Below, piece after piece: positions 55,201 through 64,000 of a stretch of 64,000 nucleotides of DNA; within the stretch, counting starts at the first letter, position 1; every line of letters begins with the position of its first letter. A program made the position numbers and the translations under genes. Source of the DNA: Fistulifera solaris. Its lineage: Eukaryota > Bacillariophyta > Bacillariophyceae > Naviculales > Stauroneidaceae. The stretch lies in the NCBI GenBank assembly GCA_030295235.1, contig AP026172.1:744001-808000 (forward strand), given 5' to 3'. Under the pieces are notes generated by a model. The model was not told the DNA's origin, ran no database searches, and was given only the letters and a program-made list of their open reading frames with translations.

Positions 55201-58200
55201 CTTCGCTTACATTTCCGATTTGTTCACCCGAAGCATGAAAAATATTCAAGCCTTGCTCAAAACCGGCGCTCTCGGAAAGTCTGCTGAAGTCAAAGCGGCG
55301 GCGTTGTGATATTCCCAAGTGCTGCTTGCATGTATGGAAAAGGAAAGCGCAAGTCGACTGGAGCAAAATTGACCGTCGATCGCCAATCCAAAGTTCTCTC
55401 GAAGGATATTTTAATTCCGGGCCAGAAGGTTTCAATGGATCACTTCTCTGTTTCAACGAGGGGACGTCTCTACTCTGGTTTCGGTGGTACCAAAGATGAT
55501 GAGAAGTTCAAAGGCGGTGTGATTTTTGTCGATCATGCAAGTGGATTCGTACGTCGTTCACGTTTTGAATTTTACTGCTGGCGAGGCTTTGCAGCGCCAA
55601 GTTGGAGTTCGAAAGTGCAATGGCTAATCACGGCATCACGGTGGTCCAATATCATACCGACAATGGCACGCTACGGGCGCAGGAGTTCACAAAGCAAATT
55701 GATACGAACTACCAGTCGATGACTCTCAGTGGACCTGGTGCTCACCACCAAAATGCTGTTGCTGAGCGCGATCGGAAGTATTATATCTCTTGCACGCACC
55801 ACGATGCTACATGCTAAACTGCGTTGGCCGAAAGCGATTTCTTCGGATTTGTGGCCTCAGGCGATCGATTATGTCGTTCAAAATTTCAACTACGGACCCG
55901 GCGAAAATAATTCATCTCCGGCTGATATGATCTTCAGAACAACGACCGATCGGAAAGTGTTTGCTGATATGCATGTATGGGGATCACCCGCTTATATTTT
56001 GAACCCGCAGTTGCAAGATGGGCACAAGATTCCGAAATTTGAACCTCGCTCGAGACGCTGGGCGTTTTCTTGGGTTTGTCAAAGCGGCATGCATCGAATG
56101 TTCCTGTCGTTCTGAACCTAGAAACAAACCGGATTTCCGCGCAGTTCCATGTTGTTGTTGATGATTGGTTTGCCACTGTTTGAATGTCGTTAATGAGGAT
56201 GATTCTGTCGATCCGGAGACTTGGGCCGACATCTTCGCATCATCTCGCTTTCAGGTATTTTTCGATGAGGATGATCCGATCGACTTGGATGATGAATGGT
56301 TGAGTCAAGATGAGTTGCATGTTCGAATTCAAGAGCGATCTCGCAAAATTCGAAGCGTCCAAGACACTGCTAGCCCTCCAGTTGATTTCGACAAAGTGCA
56401 CCAGCGATTACGAACCGATGCCGAGCCTACAACTGAAAAGAGTTCAAACGAGCCTACATTGCAGAGGGAGCCAGAACAAAAGACAGTTACTACTCCTGTT
56501 AAATTATCTGAGCCTATTTCAAAGCCGGTTGAGCCGATTCCTGCTCCAAAGGTTGCTGTGGATGCCAAGCCTCCATCAAGTTCGCCGCGGAAGAAGACAC
56601 CAGCTGTTCCTGCCGAACCTCGCCGATCCACTCGCGAGACGTGCTCCAAAGAGATTCAATGAACTTATTACAAACGTTGCTTCGGTTGTTCTTGCGCCGA
56701 TTCCTCGCGAAACTTTCTCTTTTATTCGCGTCGATTCATTCCGGCCTTGTTGCTTGTTGGGATTCGGAGATCGGCGAGTTTGATTTGCGCGACCCTGTTG
56801 CTTTTGCGCTATGCAGCGTGCAAAGAAGCCAAAGAAAGGTTCCGATCCCGACTATCCAATGTATCATCAAGCAATGTCGTCTGCCGAATATCGAGAATGG
56901 CAAGAGGCGATGGTGAAAGAAATTCGAATGTTGGAGATGATGGGGACGTGGAAGAAAATTCCGCGAGCTTCAGTACCTGCGAATAAGCGCGTGATAAAAT
57001 CCACTTGGGCGTTTCGGCTTAAACGTTCACCGGATGGGACACCCACGAAGTACAAGGCGAGGTTTTGTGTTCGTGGCGACATGGAGATAAAAGGAGTAGA
57101 CTACTTCGAGTCCTACTCTCCTGTCGTACAGTGGTCCACAGTTCGGTTGCTGTTAATTATGTCCATTGTCCACGGAATGCATACCCGCCAAGTTGATTAT
57201 GTCAATGCGTTTGCTCAAGCCCGCTACATTGAGATGCCTCAAGGATTTCACGACGATGGCGAAGACACTGTTTTGATGCTCCAGAAGACGCTTTACGGAA
57301 AGTCCGACAGTCCACTCCGATTCTTCAACTTGTTGAAGGACACTTTGGAGAAGCATGGTTTCAAACAGTTGGTCGACATCGATGCTTGCCTGTTCGTGCA
57401 CGAAAATTATTTGTTTGACTTATGTCGATGATTGCCTTTGGTTCAGTCTCGATGAAAAGTGCATGGATGACATGATTGACACTATTGACAAGGTTTTAAC
57501 TTTAACTGTGGAGTCGAAAGATGTTTCCCGCGTTCTTGGGAATTCAGTTTACCCGTCGTGGAGATACTATCGAGTTGACCCAGAAAGGTCTCATTAAACG
57601 CTCATCGAAGCCACCGACATGGCTGATTGTAATTCTTGCGACACGCCTGCTGAAAACAAGCCATTGGGAAAAGATTTGGCTGGTGCTGCGCTTTGCCGAA
57701 GTCTTGGAATTATGCTTCGGTTGTCGGAATGTTGCTCTACTTGTCGTCAAACTCTCGACCGGATATTGCATTTGCTGTCCACCAGTGCGCTTCGCTTCAC
57801 TCATTCACCACGGCAAAGTCATGCTAAAGCAATCAAGAGAATAGTGCGTTATTTAAAAGGAACGGCCGATCGTGGTTTGGTGATGCGTCCGACGAAAGAG
57901 TTGAAAATTGATTGTTTTGTTGATGCCGACTTTGCCGGATTGTGGGGTGCGGAAGATCCTGAAGATCCGATAAGTGTGAAGTCGCTGTACTGGTTATATT
58001 TTGACGCTCGGCAATTGCCCCCTACTTTGGGTATCGAAGCTACAGTCTGAAATCTCTCTAAGTACGATGGAGAGTGAATATGTCGCATTGAGTACCGCCA
58101 TGCGCGATGTTTTGCCGATGCGAAGACTTGTTACTGCTGTTGCTAAGGCTATTACTGGAGAAGACCAAGTCGAGAGCATTGCCCATTCGGATGTATTTGA

Positions 58201-58447
58201 AGACAACAATGGAGCGCTCACTCTTGCTACAATTCCGCGGATGACCCCTCGCTCGAAGCACTATGGCACGAATATCATTTCTTCCCGACAACATGTTCAA
58301 AGTGGTGAATTGAAAATCAACAAGATTGACACTAAAGAACAGCTTGGCGGATATCATGACAAAAGGATTGCCTAGGGAAACGTTTACCTATCTTCGGAGA
58401 CAAGTTAATGGGTTGGGTTGAAAGTGATCCCTCTTCGTCTGAGAGGG

Positions 58448-58899
58448 AGTGTCACGGAAATGCGGATAGCGGGCAGACTACTAGGGACTCAGCCAATATG
58501 GCCGCACGACCTAATGCGAATTCCGATCCCCAAATCGGAAGCATCCGAATGTAACCTCTTGGGCGAGGCCCAAGGGTCTTTGCAGATTTGGGTTGATCGT
58601 GAAGGCGTGAAAGGTTTGCAAGCAACGCGATACAAGAATGTTAGAGCCACATACGTGAGCTCAGAATTTCAAGATAAAACAAGACCTAGTCCGATGGCAG
58701 TGACATTCTCGGCGGAACCATCACCCAGTGAGATTCCACCTTGTTCATTTGTCGGATTTGTAAAGGCTTCATAATATTGTTGTTTGGAAAACTTTGACTG
58801 TTTATCGTCTTAGCTCTACCAGATACTTCCTCTTCTGTTGTTGCGAAACGTAGCGACTTGGTTGACAGAATTTCTGTTTCTGTCCGTCGATACGTGAGA
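58448..58899 (+). repeat. 3' LTR of copia-type element
   Basis: About 452 nt, preceded by the purine-rich string GAGAGGGAG and followed by the target duplication GTCGA. It ends about 165 nt upstream of the start codon of the SDR gene, so it now forms part of that gene's upstream region. Confidence 0.92.
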
Positions 58900-59065
58900 G
58901 TCGAGCATTATTATTTATTGTTTCTCGTTATTACTCCGTAGTATTGTTTTTTCGTTTTTCGTTTTTGCAGGTTCGTCGACCTTTTCTTATGCATTTGCAA
59001 CGATTCAAATTACATGATAAGCCACATTCAGAAGAACTTATAAAATAGATTTACGCATCCCTTCA

Positions 59066-59993
59066 ATGCGACGTCAAGCAATAATAAGTCTCTTTTTTCT
59101 GGGGACATTTTCGTCCATTCACGCCTTTGTCGTCGGCATTATGACAAAGAGTCCAATTTCTTCTTCTTTTTCTTCTTCTTCGTCTTCAAGTCATTTTCCC
59201 CGAACGAATGCCGTTCCGTTATTATTCTTGTCCGCCATTGGTGAAGGGGATACTGTCGTTGTGGTGGGTGGTTCTGGTGGTGTCGGTCAATTGGTGTCTC
59301 GCAAATTGGCACAAGCCGGTTATTTCGTGCGTGTCACATCACGGAATAATCCATCTACAACCGACACGAATCCGAACCTAACCTCCACAAAATTGGATCT
59401 CGTGAAAGGGAGTGATCAAGAATTGCAACAAGCCATCCAAGGAGCCGCGGCATTGGTGATTTCAGTTGGGACGACCGCCTTTCCTACCCTGAAATGGAAG
59501 GGAGGAAATACACCGCAAGCGATTGATGATATCGCGGTCACACGATTGGCGTACGCGGCGTCGGCCCTTCAATCACTCAAACGAATCGTGCTCGTGACCA
59601 GTATTGGAGTGGATCGGACCGATCAAATGCCTTTTTCATATTGAATTTGTTCGGAGTACTGGATGCCAAGAAAAGGGTGAAGAGGCCGTCCGAAAGGCGG
59701 CCAACGAGAATATAGATTATGCCATTATTCGACCGGGACGACTCATTGGTGGACCGTTTACCAATTTGGATGTTGCCAAATTATTGCAATTGAAAGGTGG
59801 AGCCGAAAATGGTGTCACGGTAGCAGCGGGCGATGTCTTATTGGGAGATTGCAAACGAGATGCCTGTGCCGAAGCCATTGTACAATGTTTAACTAACGCG
59901 GCTTGTTCCAATGTTGAATTTTCGATCGTATCGAATGAAAACGAAACGGCGTGGAGTGTCGAACAATGGACGAGTGCGTTTCAACGTATGTGA
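59066..59993 (+). CDS. Plastid-targeted atypical SDR (NmrA/Tic62-like NAD(P)-binding protein)
   Basis: The ATG at 59066 gives a signal peptide (QAIISLFFLGTFSSIHA) followed by FVVGIM, an ASAFAP-like site, and a Ser-rich transit region. The Rossmann start VVVVGGSGGVGQLVSRKLAQAG binds the dinucleotide. RIVLVTSIGVDRTDQ and YAIIRPGRLIGG are the later SDR strands, and DACAEAIVQCL lies near the end. Two frame offsets near 59635 and 59675 flank the segment ILNLFGVLDAKK; homology reads through in order. Atypical plastid SDRs serve as translocon partners, PSII assembly factors or reductases; the role here is unknown. Confidence 0.8.
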
Positions 59994-60054
59994 GACTCTT
60001 TGAATTTTACATTAACTTCAACTAGAGTCTATTTCTACAACAACAATCTGTACT

Positions 60055-62640
60055 TTACCGAAACGATCGATGCACTGTGATCCGTGTGGAACTTCCCGCA
60101 TCGTTAGGTCGACGTCCATTGTTCAGTCGGGCCAATGGATTCGTCGTACTTGTCAGATTGCCGCTACCACCATTCGACAATTGACTGGGCAGTGTGGCAT
60201 TGTTGTTGGATGGAGACGTGAACAATGGCGGAACTGACCGGACCGGACGATTATTATTATGATTATTATTGACCACAATTTCACTCGTCGTCTGTTGAAG
60301 TTGCCGAAACGCCCGACCCTTGGACAACGCTGTACGTTGTTGCTCGGTGACATGATCGTATCGCTGCAACAGATTCTCCATGTCGAGCCCCTTGCCTCCT
60401 ACAATGCTAGGAAGCGTCACGTCGTCAGTCACCGGACGGAGACCCAAATTTTCTCGTAGATTACAGACAGCGGTGAGTCTTTCATTCAGCAGCCGAAATG
60501 CATCTCCCTGGGGTAAACACATCAAGATTCCGTATATACTTTTGAGTAATGGTGCATGGTACGGTGCTTCGACATCCAATAGTTGAATGCGCAAATGAAC
60601 AAAGATGGGTGACTCGAGAAGAAAGACGAGCTTGTCGAGTTGCATGAGAAAGCCAACGGTGACATCTTCCATCAAAGAGAACCGTTTCACAAGTGCAAAA
60701 GAAAGATCGTAGGCTTGCGCCAAAAGACAAAGTGAAAATGTCGCCACCGGATTGTGGCACCAACAACGAAAGAGAGTGGCAAACACATTGGCACTCTCGA
60801 TATCGACATTCCCTTTCTCAAAACTGCGTGCCAACGACGAACGAAGGTCATGTAATTCCGACGCCGTCAATAAGATTAGATTCAAGGTTTGTACCATAGT
60901 GCCAGTAAATTGCATAGTCGTTTCCACTTGTGCTTCATCTTGTCCTTCCAGTTTCTCGTACGAAGCTAGCGTATCAGCCATGCGAATGTAGACGGTTTTG
61001 GCGTTCAAGAGAACGCACAATTTTCGAATAATCAACGATCCTCTTGTTTCCAATAACTGTTTATCTTGTGCAAACAGATCCAGAATGGCATTGAGTACCA
61101 ATTGAAATTGGGCCTCTTCCGTTTCCCGCTTCCCCAGATTGGGCCGATGCGCGAGCGAGATCCGTGACAGTACCTGCAAATCCAACAATATCACGGCATC
61201 ACTCGGATCCGAAAGAGTCCTTAACAGGACGGGAAGGATACTTTCGACAAATTGGTCCATATCCGATTTTCGTTTCTCCATGAGCATATTGATCCACCGC
61301 AGCGATGCCATTTTGGTGGGAACATCTTCTTTTCGAGTAACTCCTTCGTCAATGTATCGAGTAAGGGCGGCAATTCGAACGTCCCCTGTGTATCCCGCAC
61401 CAAGGCAAGTAAATCATCGTTCGCTCGCTCCGCCACCAATCGAATTTCTTTTTCGTGATCAGAAATACAACACAAGATGGCCCGCAAAATTGTTCCATGA
61501 AAGGGCAACAAGGCATCTCCACCCGAATACGGATGATGAATGAGTTCTGCCATCCACGTAATGGCCGTCAAACGATTCAATCGTTCTTTCGACAAGCATT
61601 GTTGGTCCAAAATGGCAATGAGTGGTCCAAGTTCCACGACGGTACTGACCGACAATTCGCGCAAAATTCCGACAATGCCGCATCGGCCGCTTGTCGGATT
61701 TCGAGATTGGAATCGGACAGCATATGAAACAAACCATCGAGGAATTCGCGCAAATACGTCAACATGGAAATATCGGGTAACGAATCCAACAATGTGATCC
61801 ATCCCACCATAAGTTGTCGAATGTATGGATTGGTGCGTCGGATATAATTTTGCAAGATGGGTAAAAGGACTCCATAGAAAATTGTTCTGCTTCGATGACA
61901 ATATCTTTGATCAACCGATCCAACAAATGTGCCCCATTTTTGACATCGACATCCACATCGGCATACAATTTGGTCAATCCTGCAAAGAGGGCGGGAAAAT
62001 CCGACAAGATCGCACCCCGACTCACTTTGGCAATATTATAAAGACTTTCACAGGCATAATAGCGCACCCGTGCTTCGGGATCGTCGAGACAATGTAAAAC
62101 AGGGGGCAGTAATTGGGGCAAATACTGGGCCGTTTGTTGCAACAAGCCAATGGCGGTGGCCGCCAATCCCATCAATCCTCCCTTGCGATAATTGGAATTC
62201 ATGCTGGTACAGAAATCTTTGGCCAGTATTTGTATAATACTATCAATGAGTGTGGTATTTTCCGGTAACGTCTTGATGAGGGCTTCCAATTCCATGGCGG
62301 CATTTTTTCGTTTTTCGTTGGAGCGATCACCCAAGCCGCGTTGCAACAGTGGTGGTAAGGGTGATTCGAGGGATATTTGGAGTGTTTGTTGTTGTTGTTG
62401 TAGTTGTTGTTGTTGTTGACTGAATGTCGTAGGAATCATTTGATTGGTGACCAAAGCCGCTGCGCCATGGGGTTGATGCAATCGACTTTCGTTGCCACTC
62501 GTTGGACGACGCAAACGAGGATGATTTGGCCGTGGAGGAGCATTATTATTATGATTATTATTACTATTAGTATTTCGTGAATTGTTGCTGATTCTTCGGG
62601 AAGCTTCTTCTTCGTTGTTGATGGATCCTATACGACTCAT
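60055..62640 (-). CDS. VAC14: VAC14, scaffold of the PIKfyve/Fab1 complex
   Basis: VAC14 is a HEAT-repeat scaffold that holds the PIKfyve kinase and its phosphatase on endosomes and controls PI(3,5)P2. The N-terminus (Asn/Gln-rich) is followed by the conserved RGLGDRSNEKRKNAAMELE, DFCTSMNSNYRKGGLMGLAA, RVRYYACESLYNIAKVSRG, DVKNGAHLLDRLIKDIV, IRQLMVGWITLLDSLPDI, LTAITWMAELIHHP, KMASLRWINMLMEKR and the C-terminal SPIFVHLRIQLLDVE and AFRLLNERL. Three frame offsets near 61862, 61657 and 61330 each look like one missing base; homology continues. The start is the ATG at 62640. The total length of about 860 residues is normal for the family. Confidence 0.93.
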
Positions 62641-63358
62641 TGTGTGTGTCCGTATGTATATAGTATCGTAGTTGAAGGCAATACCTGGTTATGATTTCCA
62701 ACGAAAGCATAGAAACGATGCTGTTATTGTTGTCGTCGTGTTGTCGTTTCGTTCATGTTTCGCAATGCCAATGTGATGTGCGCCTTGCGCCTTGCGCCTT
62801 ATTTTTGATGATTTTCTTCTTTGTACTTCACGACAAACACTCATGAACAAAGCGCGTTTCATAGTTAATACAAAATACCACTTCACGATAAGTACGTTTT
62901 GTACTATCATGTACAAACTAACTTAATGAAATCAAATCGAAAGAAAATTCATTCATGACTAAAATGCAGTCGTGGATAAGTTAAAAAAGACAATTTGGCC
63001 CTATAGTGAGAACTGTAGTCGTTGATTTGCAATGCATTCAACATTATGGACTGATGCTTGTATTCAAAGGCTACGAGAAAGGTATTGCATTGTGATAGTA
63101 ACAAATAAGGCCTCTACTCCGGAGTAAATAAATGAACAAGAGCCTGATGCGGTCTGTCCATGCTTCCTTACATTTTCTGCAACGGAGACAGCGAAAGAGG
63201 CGCAGGGGAAAAAAAAAACAACGTTTTGCTTGCGTCTCTTTGTGATTCTCTACCTGGTAAACTCCTAACTTTTTCCTTTCATCATCCTCTCTGCACAAAA
63301 TAAAGACAACAACATTCTTTTTATATATTATATATACGTATATCTATTATTATTATTA
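62641..63358. other. Intergenic between divergent VAC14 and SF3A2 genes
   Basis: A 718-nt shared upstream region. It holds a triple GCGCCTT direct repeat near 62778-62799 and an alternating TA-rich stretch just before the SF3A2 start. No gene or RNA was recognised. Confidence 0.5.
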
Positions 63359-64000
63359 TTGATGGACCGCCAAAATCGTGTCGGATCCAAATTCGGGGGC
63401 GGCGGAGTTAGTTCCGCGCAACAATCCGAACGCGAACGCAAAGAACGTCTCAAAAGTTGGCTCTCGAATCCATTGATCTCGCCAAAGATCCGTACCTTGT
63501 CAAAAATCATCTGGGATCGTATGAATGTAAATTGTGTTTGACCTTGCATCGCGATGAAGCGAATTATTTGGCACATACGCAGGGCAAGAAACATCAACAA
63601 GGATTGGGCCGGAGAGCGTATTTGGACAAATTGAAAGAACAGCAACAGCAACAGGCGTCGTCAACAATCACACAAACCACCAGCACCAGCACTATACTTC
63701 CCAGTCGCCCGAAATTACGCATCGGCCGTCCCGCCTATCAAGTCTTTAAAAGTCGGGACGCGGATACGAATCAACGGTGTTTGTCGTTTGAATTGCATTA
63801 TCCCGAATTGGGGGACGAATGGCAACCCCGTCATCGTTTCATGAGTGCGTTTGAACAAAAATAGATCGGCCACCCGATCGGCGTTATCAGTATTTGTTGT
63901 TTGCGGCAGGTGATTACGAGACGGTGGCCTTTCGGATTCCGAATGAACCCTTGGATAAGGATCACGAGAAATTTGTGACGCATTGGGACGGAGTTTCCAA
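63359..64000 (+). CDS. SF3A2: Splicing factor 3A subunit 2 (SF3a66), 5' part
   Basis: SF3A2 belongs to the U2 snRNP and helps recognise the branch site. It starts at ATG 63361 or just before (MDRQNRVGSKFGGGGV; the frame begins at 63361). The conserved parts are SERERKERLK, LALESIDLAKDPYLVKNHLG, the U1-type zinc finger YECKLCLTLHRDEANYLAHTQGKKH and the WQPRHRFMSAFEQ-KIDRPPDRRYQYLLFAAG block. A-run frame offsets near 63452 and 63861 each look like one-base errors. The gene runs off the right edge at DKDHEKFVTHWDG. No introns are seen in this part. Confidence 0.92.

Larger units (their letters stand above)
51817..58899 (+). mobile_element. Copia (Ty1)-type LTR retrotransposon, diatom CoDi-like
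   Basis: An element of about 7.1 kb with two long terminal repeats and a 5-bp target duplication GTCGA at 51812-51816 and 58900-58904. Parts in order: 5' LTR; gag-like coding from about 52370; aspartic protease with DTGA near 54740; integrase around 55400-56100; reverse transcriptase around 56800-57600 with the YVDD box near 57420; RNase H around 57850-58370; purine-rich tract just before the 3' LTR. Protease-integrase-RT-RNase H is the copia order. The element looks broken, with roughly a dozen interruptions of its coding frames, yet the two LTRs are almost identical, so the insertion appears recent. Confidence 0.93.

Noticed and set aside
1-64000. CRISPR arrays, bacterial operons or ribosome binding sites
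   Set aside because: Introns, eukaryotic gene families and a polymerase III tRNA show nuclear eukaryotic DNA; no spaced repeat array was seen.

Overview
The window reads as nuclear DNA of a diatom (Bacillariophyta), probably a pennate one. Four observations support this. Several proteins begin with a signal peptide followed by an ASAFAP-like motif with Phe at +1, which is the presequence for a plastid of red-algal origin. A bHLH-PAS factor resembles the diatom clock regulator RITMO1. Genes are compact, with short GT-AG introns mostly of 62-195 nt. A copia-type LTR element of the kind common in diatoms is present. All assignments come from reading translated motifs by eye; no database search was run.

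Layout. 1-3.7 kb: a broken region with a zinc knuckle, a repeated Ser-Pro-Ala-Thr module and a Ulp1-like (C48) protease domain, followed by short direct repeats; probably the remains of a mobile element. 4-11.4 kb: a TMEM242-like membrane protein, a plastid SRPBCC/START-like protein, a large TRPC4AP (TRUSS) homologue and a small LYR-type protein. 11.4-14.8 kb: poorly recognised minus-strand coding. 14.8-25.5 kb: ADCK2-like kinase, VOC-fold protein, plastid transaldolase, LPA1-like photosystem II assembly protein, a multi-pass membrane protein, the RITMO1-like bHLH-PAS gene and a small plastid-type protein. 25.8-38.4 kb: ERO1-like oxidase with a plastid-type leader, gamma-carbonic-anhydrase-like complex I subunit, CKS, histidine phosphatase, several unknowns, two methyltransferase-fold proteins and ribosomal protein eS7. 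38.8-50.7 kb: POLA2, TruB, an ankyrin protein with a natural polyhistidine tract, a PhyH-type dioxygenase, tRNA-Lys(UUU) and condensin SMC2. 50.8-64 kb: a secreted Cys-rich protein, a young copia element with target-site duplication, a plastid atypical SDR, VAC14 and the start of splicing factor SF3A2.

The genes do not form one pathway. Two themes recur. At least seven genes carry plastid-type leaders (START-like, transaldolase, LPA1-like, ERO1-like, TruB, SDR and the 25-kb protein). A set of cell-cycle and chromosome genes (CKS, POLA2, SMC2) is also present. Many divergent pairs share intergenic regions of 400-700 nt, and three of the upstream regions hold related TAC-TG-TAC palindromes.

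A warning for anyone using this annotation: about twenty otherwise conserved housekeeping frames are each interrupted by an apparent single-base shortfall, usually in a short homopolymer. The pattern looks like unpolished long-read sequence rather than gene death, so these host genes are annotated as whole genes spanning the offsets.
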